DNA from: Priapulus caudatus
Lineage: Eukaryota > Priapulida > Priapulimorpha > Priapulimorphida > Priapulidae
Assembly (NCBI RefSeq): GCF_000485595.1
Contig: NW_014577670.1
Span: forward strand, 48,450 to 111,584
Direction of reading: 5' to 3'
Length of the DNA: 63,135 bases
Part shown: piece by piece, positions 10,591 to 22,423 of the stretch
Position numbering within the stretch: the first letter of the stretch is position 1
How the letters are laid out: every line of letters starts with the position of its first letter
The notes under the pieces: generated by a model
Seen by the model: only the letters and a program-made list of their open reading frames with translations
The model's database searches: none
Told to the model about the DNA's origin: nothing
Made by a program: the position numbers and the translations under genes

Positions 10591-13500
10591 GGCGTACGAA
10601 TGTTGCGTTCGTCGACGGGGGAGTCACGCTAGTGTTCGGCACCCCCACTGTGCCAGGCAACACAGATGGGCTACGATTCACCGCTCGCCAGCACGTTCTT
10701 CACGCGGCCAATGCGATTTCTCGTACGCCTAACATTGGCGTTAGCTGCGTTTTTTGCAGCGCGTGGGGGGCCTGGGGGGCCTTTACATTTTCGTGGGGGC
10801 GGCACAATATATTAAACTTTTCTCTTTGTAATGTATATCCTGTTCTAACGGCCATTGTTGGTTAATCTCAATTTTTTTTTTATCACACATGCGGAATTTT
10901 CCAGTGGCGTTACCTGGGGGGGGGGCACCCACGAAAATCTTGTGTGGAACCCCCGTAGCTACGCCCCTTGGCTGCTTAAAGCCATATCAGAAACAACATA
11001 CTCCCAGTATTTTCACTGCGATGTTGTTCGTGGACAGTGATAGAAGTAGTGACTCACCCTTGGTGGCCCAAGCACAATTACATGTTCTTGATCTTAATTC
11101 AGATCGCGCGCGAGCAAAACCTACTCGATCACCACGATCAAGATGGACTGCTAGAATAATCCATAGATGACATTTACTACTAGGATGGTATGGATGGATG
11201 GCCCATGGCATCGGATGCGGATGGATGTATGGATGGATGGATGGATGGCGCTTTTCATGGGCGATGAGAATTGCGCGCGTGATGGTGGATGGCATGGATT
11301 GGATGATGCGGAATTGGGATGGCGCACTGGCAATTGATGGTGAATGGCATGGTATGAATGAGATGGTTGTGTGATGGTTGGATGGCTTGGGCCGCTGAAT
11401 GGATGATGAGATGGCCGATGGTTGGATGGGTTGGCATGAACTGAGGATGGATGGCCATGGTTGGATGGATGGATGGGCATGCGATGGCATGGATGGCGAT
11501 GGATGGCTATGACGACTGGATGGATGGTTGCTATGGTCTTGGCATGCAATGAATGGATGGATGGATGGATGGATGGATGGATGGCATGGATGGATGGCTA
11601 TGGATGGCATGAGATGGCATGTGGGATGGTTTTGGATGAATTTGGGATGGATGGATGGCCATGGATGGCTGGATGGATGGATGTATTGTATTGGGATGGA
11701 ATGGATGCGATGGTTGGATGGTTGGATGGTATGGATGGATGCGTTGGATGGATGAGGAGGCCTGGATGGCATGGATGGACGGATGGATGGTGGATGGCTG
11801 GATGCTGGATGGGGGTGAAGTGTGATGTGATGGTCTGGATGGATGGATGATTGGCATGATGGATGGCGGTAGCGGCATGGATGGCTGGGACTGGAATGGT
11901 ATGGTGGATGATGGATGAATGGATGGCTGTGATCGGATGGAAATGATGGATGGGATGCGATGGATGGATGGGGATGGCATGGATGCGATGAATGGATGGC
12001 ATGGGTGGATGGATAGCTGGATGAATGGATGCGCATGGATGAATGGATGGATGAATGGATAGATGGTCGATGAAATGATGGATTAGATGGAAGTACATGA
12101 CATGAATGCGATGGATGAAAGATGATGGCCAGATGGAGTAGATTGTTAGGATAATGGTGTGCAATGACATGGGTTTATGGGCATGCAAAATAGGAACTGC
12201 CGAGCTGCGCACCTGCCAGATTTGACACCTTATCCAGTAGGTCCCTGCCCTGCTGGCCACATTCTTCAATCATGAGTATTTCAGCGTTGATAGGTGGGAA
12301 GATCTGAGCAGGATTGAGAGCAGGAGCTGTACATCTACTGAGCAGGTTCCCCAACGTGTCGCCCAGCTCTGCATTTAACATCTTCACCACTTTTTCATCG
12401 CTATAGTCTGTCACGAAAAATGTCATTAGCGTAACACAATCACCATCGCATATAATTCCATAGCACATATAGGTCGAATGCAAGTGGCATCAGTACGCAC
12501 ACCCATTGATGCTGCATTATCATGGCTGCAAATTCTTGCTCAAATTGCATCATCACATAGATAAGTTTAAAGAATCAACTACAAAATATGCTCTTATATT
12601 GTTGGAAATTATGATTATATTCTCAGCTCATCTTAGTAAAAGTCTGGTTTATGCAATCATTTTAAACCAATGAACATTTGGATGCCATCAAGAGTCCATA
12701 ATACAAAATGTTCTAAACCCATCGAATAATTCATGGGGCATCAATGAAATTAGGAAAAAGTTCCTGTTCCAGCAAATCATTTTATGCTTTTTTGTCTGAA
12801 CAAGAGTTATAAAACCCAAGGTTCTGATACAGTACTTATTCCAGAATTATAACACACCAAGTTTTGATGCAGCATTATTACCTTAATTACAAAAACCAAG
12901 GTTTCGGTGTACTATTAAAACCCAAATTAAAAAACCAAGGTTTCGGTGCACCATTATCACCAAAATTATGACCAAGATTTCAGTGTGCAATCGCTGATTA
13001 ATCGGGATGAAGTTAATACTCACTACCATCGGAATGCGGAACACCTTCACGTAGCAGGAAGTAGCGAAACCCATCTATGGTGTATGTTTCTAATGCTGCG
13101 TGTGGGTCGACGACATTCCCTCTACTTTTTGACATCTAGAATCAATATCATGACAGTGTAATAGATGACAACAGATGACGGAAATCATGACAGTCATAAT
13201 TATTATAATAATTATAATAATAAAAATCGTGACAGGATATCTCTGACGCATCTTTGTGAGTTCAGCAACCACTCACCTTTTGATGATCGTACAGCCAGTG
13301 TGAGTGGCAGAGTATGCGCCGGGGAAGTTCCAAACCAAGAGCAAGTAACAACGCCGGCCAGTAGATGGCGTGGAACTTCAAGATGTCCTTGCCGATAACC
13401 TGGCAGTCTGGTGGCCATCTTGTCTGTGTGGGTGGGTATCCGGCTACGGTCAGGTAGTTTAATAATGCATCCACCCAAACGTAGATCTGTGATCAATACA

Positions 13501-16500
13501 TCCTGGTCAAAGACTCTAATATGTATTACAACACGTAGAGCCAGAACTAAAGCGTAAATAACAGAATCCGACGGACGAGTTGCCATTTGGATAACTCGGG
13601 ATCGCTCTATGTAAACACATTAGGTTTCCACAAGTAACAGTTCACCTAATCACAGTGCATCCTATATCCCTGTGTGAATCACGAATGGGTGATACAGTCA
13701 TAATTATTCTCAAATGTGAATTAAATTACACAATAAATCAGAGAAATTTCTGCAAAAAAGCCATAGGTCTGTAGGTCAGGGTTCTACCCATACATTTAAT
13801 GCTTGTTGGCTCTGATATACCATCAAAGTTTAAGCCAATTTGCAACATTTCAGAAATGCTCCAACATGACTAATACACTAATTGCCTAATCGATATACCT
13901 TAATTTCCAGCTGTGTTTACTTTTGACAATACCAACACAGTCATGCTGTGTTTTCACAGCTTGAAGTATACGTCTCCGAACTGATTGAGTTAACCTGTGT
14001 ATTAAGGCCACTTAAGAAACGCATAATTTGTAAAACCCACTCTTGGGCCCGCCCCCATCCATCCACAAACGACATGCCTTCTATAATTCTTACGATAACC
14101 CTAATATGTTGTATATTTCACACATATAGCTCATAGTTAAGTAAATAGAAACTTGTATGGATGTTGAGAAGATATATCTTTCATTTATGACAATGAATCT
14201 GTACAAACGCGAAAAATACTTTAAACGCGGAAAAATTCGAGCACTGCAGAGACACCGTAGCTAGATCTGCATCCGCAAAACATCACGCAGCGACGTAGTT
14301 ACGTAACAACATCATGCCCACCTCACGCGTCGTATGATGAAACTGATCGATCAAGGATTGATCAATCGCGTGTGTGACATTCTGAACAGCATGGATTCAC
14401 ATACCAGGGTCGTAGTCTGTGGGGGGGGGCAAGGAGGGTAGCTGCCCCCCTAGATTTTGGAGCAAAATTTAGCTTAGACTAATTAATCGTAAATACCCGG
14501 TAACGGTAATGCGTTATTGCGTACATATATCGTGAAAGCCTCGTCTCAGACCCACCCCTACCACACTAATGAGGACGTCGATCAAGAGCTGCGCCGCGCC
14601 TTCATTGCATTACAGTGGGAGTCATGAATTTTACCCCCCTCCCCATAGGAAATTTGCCCAGCCTACAGTTCCTGCATACCGTTTGTGAGTCGTCACCAGG
14701 CACGGGAATTCCCCATTGCAGCCGATCGCTTCCTCTCGATACGGACAAGTCCTGCAAACCCTCTCTGATCAATTGTTCAACTATGGCTCTGAATGCTGGG
14801 TTGAATCACTACCAAGAGAGAAAATGCAATGTAAATGCAAGTAAGCAATGGCCGATTATGCAGCATGCATCATTTATGATTTTATTAAGGCAATCATTTA
14901 ATGATTTTATAGTCACTGGACCAGATGCAAGCAAAATTTGACTCGTTACATTGCTTTCCATCTTTGTTGCATACACAGTGAAGTCATACACACACATGCA
15001 CACACAGAAAAGAACAGCTGCATATCACAATAAACACATTACATAAATACATTCATACACATAAGCACACACAGTGCAGTCACATAAACACATACATAAT
15101 ATAGTCACACGCCATCCACACACGTGCAGGCACAATAGAACACAATAGATAAGAATAATAGTCACACACAATGCCACACACAGTGCGAGTTCATATAGAC
15201 ACATAGATAATATAGTCACACACATGCCACACAGTGCATCACATTAGACAATACATAATTTATAGTCACCACATAGCACACACAGTTGTACAGTCACATA
15301 GACACATTACATAAATACTTCACATATTGCCACACAACAGTGCAGTCACAATAAACATACATAATTAATTCATACATATGAACACACAGGGCAGTCACAT
15401 AAACACATACATAATACTTACATACATATCACACACAGTGCGTCACATAACACAATACATCAAATACATTCATACATATGGCACACACCAGTTGCAGTCA
15501 CATAAACACATAACATAAATACATTCACACATATGCACACACAGTGCAGATCACATAAACACAATACCATACTACATTCATACATAATGCACACATAGTG
15601 CATTCAACATAAGACACAATACATAATACGATTCACACATAATGCACACACCAGTGCAGTCACAATAGACACATACATAATACGGTCACACGCATGCACC
15701 ATAGTGCATTCACATAGACACAATTACAAATACAATTCACACATAATGCACACACCAGTAGCAGTCACAATAGACACATACATATATGGATCACATCGCA
15801 TGCACACATAGTGCATTAGCATAGACACAATACATAATACATTCAACTATGCCACACAACAGTGCAGTCACAATAGCACACATACATAATAATGCGTCAC
15901 ACGCATCGCAGCACATAGTGCAGTCACATTAAACAACATACATATTATCAGAGTAAATAATAGACTAAATAGAGATCCGTCTAATTATTCACTCCTGATA
16001 ATATAGGTACACACGCTGCACAGAAATGCATTCATACACATGCACGCAGTAGATATAGTTACGTACGCGATCATGCGTCAGCCATCGAAGCAAGGTCGAT
16101 TCTCAAATGCAGAGAGCCGCGACAATTAATAGTTTATATCTCGCAGATACATTCGAACTTCGTTGGGCCGCGCGACATCAACGACACACTGCCGCAGCAA
16201 ATAGGCATAGGCGCTTCACACACACACAAAAAACCACGACGTTCACAGACAAGAATTGACGATCGGCCAATAGTTAAATATGCACGCACACGCGTCTATA
16301 CATGGTGCAATGGTGTCAATCGAATATCAAGTGGTTGGAGGATGCCCAATAGGATGTATACTTGGTCATATGTTGACATTGCCTATCGCAATGTTCAATA
16401 TTTCTGGCTAAGGACAAACCAGAAGACCCTAGTCTAAAAACAAATAGTCGTTGCAATCGTCCTAGCCGCATAACCAGTTATCAATGAATAATAATGTAAA

Positions 16501-19500
16501 CTAATTATTATGCAGATATATAGAACGGATCATCTGACAATTGCTCCCTGCGATTGCGAATTAAATTATACCTGAAACCCATACCCACTTTGCTTCTGGA
16601 TTCAAAATAGAATATTATAAATTTTTTTGAGGCCCCAAATTATCCAATCAGATTAGTAATAAAAAACGTGCCCTGTCAACATCACAGAATGTGAAACGCT
16701 AAACGATACATAATAGTCACTTTTTATGCGCAGTGCATAAGGGTGCTGCCATAAAATATCTAAGTACTCAGCTACACTATGACGACCCACACTTGCAGCG
16801 ACCTTCAGATACGATAACTCCAAAAAAACAACTCGCGACATTACAATGGCCCTGCGAAAAATCTGACAGCATTCATTTTATTTCAGAGCGTTAATTAAAC
16901 CCTAATGATGACATCAGTATCAAAAACTAGTATTTGATAACGTTGTGGGCAGCTATGCTGACTCACTTTGATATGGTACGTCCTAGCCATCAATCACGAT
17001 TTCATTCAATGCGAGATCTGCGCAACAAGCTCGTCGTCAAGCCACACAGCTACAGCCGTTGTACGTTCCCTTTGTAAGATGTGACCTTCAATTGCTCCAG
17101 CTCAGACCTGAATTCCAGCACATAATCAAAGCTCCATTGAAGATAATCGCCATTACACGAAGAGGTGCGTAGTGAGAAACCAACAACTGATATGTTTTAA
17201 TCTGCTGTGTAAACCGGTCGATTGACGTATGGAAATGCGACACACTGATTATTATGTGCACTTGGGTTATAGCATCTGAAATATAGATTATCTAAAAAGA
17301 AGTTGGAAAAATTCATTGGAAAGGCATATTTTTGTGAGCCAAAAATAGAAACAGGTTTTACAACAACACGCACCCAATAATCTTGCAAACGACTGCCTTA
17401 TGTCTGCCCCTTGCTGTCGTCCTATGTAAGCGTCAATGTCTCAACAACCAGTTTTCTGAAAAGATTCCTATGATAAACAAATAAGGTACTGACAATTCAT
17501 AGCTGGTCAGCTAACATGACCTGTTATGTCAACATTAGGGTTTCACATATCTTGTGAGATAAATCACTGCCTATACTAAATGAATAAAAATCCAATATTA
17601 GTATAAATAAATAGTAGATTATATATATATATTGAGAGAGAAAGCGGAGAGAGAAGAGAGAGAGAGATGAAGAGAGAGAGAGCAGAGATTAAAGAGAAGA
17701 GATAAAGAGGCAAAGAGAGTAGGACAGGAGAGGCGAAAAGAAGGAGAGAGAGGAGGAGAAAGATAAGGCGAGAAGTGAGAGAGAGAGAAGCGAGAAGAAG
17801 ACGAGAGAGAGAGAGCGCAGAAGAGAAAGGGGAGAGTAGAGAGACAGGAAGAGAGAGTAAAGAGAGGACAGGCAAGGAAAACAGCATGGATGGAAGAAAG
17901 ATGGAAGGAGGGTGCAGAAAGATGGGAGAGAGAGAGGGCCGAAGCCATGATTCAATGATATTACAATCAATATATATAGAAATGTTGTTCTGCAGTAATG
18001 TAATGTAATATATATATATATCAAAAGTTGCAAAAAGAAAAATTGCAATACAATTCACTCTGTACACATGGTATAGAAAGTGATAGCAGGATATGGCTAC
18101 CTAACTTATTAGAAGCAAAGCTTCTTCCTTTACAAACAAATACTTACTCGAAACTTATCTGAAACTTGTGAACAATAATCCAGAGGATCCATTTGTGCCA
18201 TCGCTGCAGCTTGCTGAACCTGTTTAAAGCATTGGAAATATTTTACAGGGGTAGAAATTAACTTTTGAACACGCGAGTCCAACGGACTCCCTACCCTCAA
18301 AAAGAGGGAGTACGCAGCAAAATGAGGGAGTCCGCAGTCTAAGGTTCAAAATTAAAGATATTAACAAGAACGCATGTGCTTATTTTTAAGATTCATGCAG
18401 TTGCACGTCTGCCAAATTTTCTTTGGATATTAGCTGAAAAAATACAGTAATTCCGCGAGGCCGTGCTCCGGAACGAACTAGTTAGTATGGCAGAATTTTC
18501 AGGGAGTCACACGGACTCCTGCGTATGTCAAATCAGGGAGTCCGACAGTAAATCAGGGAGTATTTGATTCCGGACTCCCGTTAATTTCGTACCCTGTTTT
18601 ATAGATCTAAATGAAAACTACAGAATACAATAAGTGCAGATCACAACTGAAGACAATAACCAATATTTGTAAAGCAAATGTTAGAGATGACAATTTCACA
18701 AACCTTGAGACCATGCTCATCAGTTCCAGTGGCAAAGATGGTTGCTGGACATCCGAGGAACAACTGCCATCTGTGGGCTGCATCTGCTATCAATGCAGTG
18801 TATAGATGCCCAATATGAGGCGCTAAAATGTGAAACCATATGTAAACATGTAGCAATGACAACAATATGTACCAAGAGCATGTTCGACATGTATGTGGTT
18901 ATTATTTTCATTTCATAACATTAGTAAGTTTCCTAATCTTCAGTTATTCGTTCTTAATCCTATCTTGTGAAATGTGAAAATGTGAAACGAGATGTACACA
19001 TTTAGTAATAACAACAATAACGTGTACCAAGAGCATGTTCGACATGTAAGAGGTTATTATTTTAATTTCATAACATTGGTAAATTTCCTCATCTTCAATC
19101 TTTAATGATATAGTCCCAATAGATACTTGTATCACCTATATATACTAGGAGGGTGCATCAACAAAATTTGTGTGTCGTTGCCTCTGTGGGGGACAACGAT
19201 GTAATAAAAAATAAAAGTGCAAAACAGACAAGAAAGAAGCTGAAAACATGTGAACAAGTGAGCACAAAAGTGATGAACAAACATTCATAAGTTAAAATTG
19301 TTCATTGGGCACTCCAGTTAGAGATTACTCTGAGATAAAAAGCACTTTCATACATGACATTGTAGCATTGAATTTCCAATGGTGGTATTTGGAGTTATTA
19401 CCAGCCGACACTCTTGCAATAGAACAACTACCACTTGCAATTGGTGTGACCATGTTAGTTTTTGCTGGGACTGTATGGAAATAACTGGATAAATTTGCAT

Positions 19501-19682
19501 GCATTTAGAGATTTGCTGCATTTATTACCTGCATTCACATAAAATATTGGGGTCGTAATGAAAAAAGAATCTGTCGGTTTCGCAAGCAAAGCTTCTTGGT
19601 TTGTCAGTTGTCTGCATATGTACTTGCTCCGCAATGACCTACTGAGTCGGCGAAGGATGATCGAAGAAGTCGAGAACTTCAT
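10287..19682 (-). CDS. MARS2: Mitochondrial methionyl-tRNA synthetase (MARS2-like), multi-exon, partly frameshifted
   Basis: The family charges mitochondrial tRNA-Met with methionine in the matrix. Exons read on the minus strand are: E1 19682-19529, E2 18822-18704, E3 18219-18148, E4 about 17455-17374, E5 about 17107-17000, E6 ending 16721, E7 14795-14680, E8 13486-13277, E9 13135-13027, E10 12407-12213, and a last exon ending at the TGA 10289-10287. E1 starts at [20 protein letters not shown], an Arg/Ser-rich presequence, and ends in '[12 protein letters not shown]'. E2 supplies the HIGH motif ([15 protein letters not shown]) and 'TGTDEHGLK'. E7 carries [12 protein letters not shown] and E8 has '[13 protein letters not shown]'. 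KMSKS is formed across the E8/E9 junction (K|MSKS, then RGNVVDP). E10 has '[20 protein letters not shown]'. E1, E2, E3, E7, E8, E9 and E10 are open with matching phases. E4, E5, E6 and the last exon contain indels, and about 30 residues expected between E10 and the last exon were not found. It may be a gene in decay or a gene with consensus errors; family assignment is secure. Confidence 0.85.
10760..15110. repeat. Right unit of the 4.3 kb segmental duplication
   Basis: Partner of 1-4350. This unit carries the reading-frame-intact versions of MARS2-like exons 7-10, so it is the parental copy or the better preserved one. Its right end runs into a CATA/CACA minisatellite about 1 kb long, which is only about 0.1 kb in the other unit. 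Confidence 0.85.
11180..12130. repeat. GGAT-type minisatellite (second copy)
   Basis: About 0.95 kb of imperfect ATGG repeats, in the same position within the duplication unit as 370-1260. In the gene's orientation it lies in the intron between exon 10 and the last recognised exon of the MARS2-like gene. The open Met-Asp-Gly-Trp or His-Pro-Ser frames are artefacts. Confidence 0.9.
14985..15960. repeat. Minisatellite, ~50-60-bp unit of CACACAGTGCAGTCACATA
   Basis: About 15-18 degenerate copies of a unit reading roughly 'gcacacacagtgcagtca', 'cataaacacatacataata', 'cattcatacatat'. It lies in the intron between exons 6 and 7 of the MARS2-like gene, starting about 190 nt upstream of exon 7 in gene orientation. 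Confidence 0.85.
15942..16013. repeat. Short hairpin element of the TCAGGAGT family
   Basis: Left arm ATTATCA.GAGTAAATAATAGAC pairs with right arm GTCTAATTATTCACTCCTGATAAT. The right end has the TCACTCCTGATAAT tail also seen at 54212-54225. Confidence 0.7.
16721..17455 (-). CDS. MARS2: MARS2-like exons 4-6, degraded frames
   Basis: E4 (about 17455-17374) follows TTTCAG and, with one frameshift, gives a 'DIDAYI / [12 protein letters not shown]' block matching MARS2 'TDFIRTTEARHRVAV'. It then gives 'LQDYW' before GTGCGT. E5 (from 17107 after ATTCAG) gives '[13 protein letters not shown]' and then, with further shifts, a [15 protein letters not shown] block. This matches the Y-x-GWYC-x-x-DE signature of the connective-peptide region. 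E6 ends '[16 protein letters not shown]' at 16721 with donor GTGACT. Joined to exon 7 it aligns without a gap to MARS2 'RGNPQAITPEPFHHVV'. Stops and indels make a continuous reading impossible as given. Confidence 0.6.
17630..17940. repeat. GA-rich microsatellite
   Basis: Imperfect GAGA/GAAG repeats of about 310 bp between MARS2-like exons 3 and 4. The long Ser/Leu-rich frames on the minus strand are low complexity. Confidence 0.9.
18246..18596. mobile_element. MITE family 1, copy A (351 bp)
   Basis: TIRs are CAGGGGTAGAAATTAAC and GTTAATTTCGTACCCTG. It is flanked by a perfect 5-bp direct repeat TTTTA. The interior has several 'agggagtccg' and 'ggactccc' motifs near both ends. No coding capacity. 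Copies B (25650-25977, inverted) and C (52571-52884) share ends and interior. Confidence 0.9.
18827..19105. repeat. Two-copy tandem duplication, ~140 bp unit
   Basis: The block 'accaagagcatgttcgacat' and its surroundings occur at about 18867 and 19023, each followed by 'ggttattatttt..atttcataacatt'. It lies in intron 1 of the MARS2-like gene, directly upstream of exon 2 in gene orientation. Confidence 0.85.
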
Positions 19683-20317
19683 TATTTCTTTCCAATCACC
19701 AATACTATTATAAGTAACAGAAAATTTAATCAATTTAAATAAAATGCAGATGACAAATAAAGCTAGACTATCTAGCTGCTATTGTGTGAAATATATTTAT
19801 AAGATATTTTCAAGAATTTTAAAATCCAGTACTTCAACTACATCCATTGAATATAAAGTTGCAGCGTGCCATGATCGATCATACATGACAACAGATACCT
19901 GAAAATATAAGTATAATGTTTCCAGTAAATAATACATGCCCTTAATCATGCACACAACCTACCTAATAAACTACGCCATTTGTTCTGGCGAAATTAACTT
20001 CCTGCAAACGTGGCAGCGCTTTAATGCACGGCATTGGCCAGAAAAAACGATTGCCGAAATGTCTCTTCAATTTGTGCATAGGTGTGAAATTACTGCGTGA
20101 AAAATATTAAGTTAGTACCTGACAGGTCGCTACGACTGTTTCACATTGCAGAAGCCTGACACCCTTTGATACAAAAACCCATGTAGCTTAAAAACAAACT
20201 CTGAATTTCGTGAAAAAATAATCGAATTACCACATTTGACCCGACTTGTTGCATGTTGCAAGTGTATTCTGACTCATAGCAGACACCCTAACTGGTATTT
20301 ACTTTAGCATTCATGTT
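19683..20317. other. 5' flank of the MARS2-like gene; no other gene seen
   Basis: AT-rich. No recognisable promoter motif or open frame with known similarity. Confidence 0.4.
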
Positions 20318-20401
20318 ATCAGGAGTAAGATATTATCTACTTATCCTATCCTACCTTATCCTATCCTATCCTTACCTATCCTATATTATCTTACTCCTGA
20401 T
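20318..20401. repeat. Hairpin element of the TCAGGAGT family with TATCC loop
   Basis: ATCAGGAGTAAGATA at the left pairs exactly with TATCTTACTCCTGAT at the right. The loop is a run of imperfect TATCC pentamers. Confidence 0.85.
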
Positions 20402-20574
20402 GTTATATTTAGATAATTTGGAAATTGGGGATTCCCATACTTGCATTACTGCACGCAGGCATAAATTACAAAAAACAGAGAAAATTCAAACATATGGCCG
20501 ACTTGTTCGAATTTCTCCCTTCGAAATCCCAAAAATGCTTGCTAACACATAAATAATATACATGTGGTTAAGAA

Positions 20575-21060
20575 TAGCACGTTAATAATTAAAAATAATT
20601 TATTTTGCAAATTACAGATAGAGGGAATACAAATGATACGAAATGACAAAAGTGCAATTATATTTATACCCAACTAATATTCAAGCAAACAATTTTTATT
20701 TTAGGACAAATTCGTCCATATTATAACTAAAACTAAGAGTTCACAGTTGTTTATAAGATATTGCAATCCTTCTCCTTTTCAATTAATATAATAAATAAGA
20801 AACACCCTCTGTCTGTTCCGTCTTCCCTTTCCCCCGTTCTCCCTTCCGTCCCCCTTTTCCCTTGTTCCGTCTTCCCTTTCCCCCGTTCTCCCTTCCGTCC
20901 CCCTTTTCCCTTGTTCCGTCTTCCCTTTCCCCCGTTCCCTTGGACGTTGAAGACTATTATTTACGAGGTTACGATGTCTGTAGCCAGTAGCCGAAATGTT
21001 GCATTGCGCAACTGTCAGTAGATCTAGATGCGCTTGTAGTGGCGCCACCATCATTGTAAC
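20575..21060. repeat. Interspersed repeat F, copy 1, with a 49-bp tandem repeat
   Basis: Reverse-complement relative of 24724-25020. Shared blocks are 'tttattttgca', 'gacaaatt.gtccat', 'ttataagatatt', 'aataagaaacaccctc' and 'tggcgccaccatc'. Inside, 20815-20940 holds 2.6 copies of a pyrimidine-rich 49-bp unit beginning GTTCCGTCTTCCCTTTCCCC. Confidence 0.75.
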
Positions 21061-21267
21061 CCACGGTATACTGTCACCGTATAGTGGCTAGTATATTGTA
21101 TAGGACATTTTTTTTAAATATCTCTAATAATTATTGAACAATGAAATCTTTTATGTAGCGTAATTTAAAGGCAATGGATATTTAACCATATACGGCAGAG
21201 TATCCACTTCCGCTATTTTACCGTACACCACATTTGATTGGCTAGTATATTTATGACGTCATCAACA

Positions 21268-21750
21268 TTACGTTCGAATCCCATAACTGGCAGTATATGG
21301 TACAGCAGTCTCACAAAGCGCACAAGGGCTAAGCTGCAAGTGTGTCAAAATAAAGCCATTAGATGTGTTCTCAACCTAGGTACTAGAGCACACATAGGTG
21401 CTAGAGAGTTAAAGGCTGTAAATTGGGTACCTGTAGAGTTCAGGGTAATGCAACTGAAGGTCAATAGGGTTTTTAAAATATTACATATCTCGGCCCACAG
21501 TATGTGATTGAAGGTTTCATGTTAACGTCAGAAGTCCATAGTTTCAATACAAGGGGAAGGTGAGATGTCTATTTTTAAACTGAGGGTAGGAAGCGGTGGG
21601 AAAAACTCTTTTACTTATACTGCAATTGAAGCTTGGAACTCTCTACCACAGCAAGTTAGAACAAATTCTGTTTATTCTAGTTCTAAGTATAGTGTTAAGA
21701 AATGTCAGATGGAAAAGGTAGAAACATTAGAGGCATGCAGAGGAGTATGA
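21268..21750 (+). mobile_element. Non-LTR retrotransposon ORF2 C-terminal fragment
   Basis: The first frame gives 'RAKLQVCQNKAIRCVLNLG' and 'NWVPVEFRVMQLKVNRVFKI'. After a stop near 21507 and another near 21560 a second segment gives 'FNTRG', 'RVGSGGKNSFTYTAIEAWN' and 'SLPQQVR'. This order (LQNKAIR..L, W.PV..R..., NTRG, AIEAWNSLP) is typical of the tail after the reverse transcriptase domain in many animal LINEs. It is truncated at the 5' end and interrupted by stops, hence dead. Confidence 0.8.
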
Positions 21751-21949
21751 TTTTCGCTAAAAGAATTCGGTTGAAATTCTTATTTTAGACAATTATTTTT
21801 ACTCGCCAACATGGGCGAGTCCGCTTTAGCTTATGGACGTGGATATTCGTCCGAGCATCGGACACCTGTTCGTATGCGCTATTCGTCCGAGCAATTGTTG
21901 CGCATGAGCTGTTCATGTTGTATTACATAAATGTAATATAATGCTAGTC

Positions 21950-22045
21950 TAGGGAGGCGCCTACTCCCTATAACCACGACTACTCTCTAACCCTAACCCT
22001 AATCCTAACCGCAGCCCTAACCCTAACACTAACTATACACCGACT
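21950..22045. repeat. CCCTAA-rich tract in a repeat fragment
   Basis: 'ctctaaccctaaccctaatc' followed by 'ccctaaccctaacac'. It is preceded by 'gtctagggaggcgcctactc', which is also found beside the CCCTAA tracts at 48310-48360 and 48715-48750. Confidence 0.75.
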
Positions 22046-22340
22046 CGGTTCTCTTATTATACGCTCGGTTTCGTATATATACGCGAGTGATAGTACCAAT
22101 CACTATCTATGGTGTATAACCACATACGCAACGCATGTATGCAGGGGCGTCACAGTCGTGGGGCTGCCGTAGCAAAACGCTACAGGCCCCCAGCCTAAAA
22201 CTAAAAGGCATAAAATAATCAAAAATCTAAAGCCTAGTACTAGTAGTAAAGGGTAAATCGCATTTTAGAGCGTCACTTATTCACTGCGTAATTTAAACCT
22301 ATTTTAACTGAAAATATAACCTGGGGTCACTTGTTCCGGA

Positions 22341-22423
22341 TCATGAAGATTGAAGATTGAAGATTGAAGATTAAAGATTGAAGATTGAAGATTGAAGATT
22401 AAAGATTGAAGATTGAAGATTGA
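22341..22423. repeat. (GAAGATT)n microsatellite
   Basis: About 11-12 copies of GAAGATT with occasional TAAAGATT variants. Confidence 0.95.

Noticed and set aside
21950-22045. True chromosome end or telomere junction
   Set aside because: The CCCTAA units are few and imperfect, and ordinary sequence continues on both sides.
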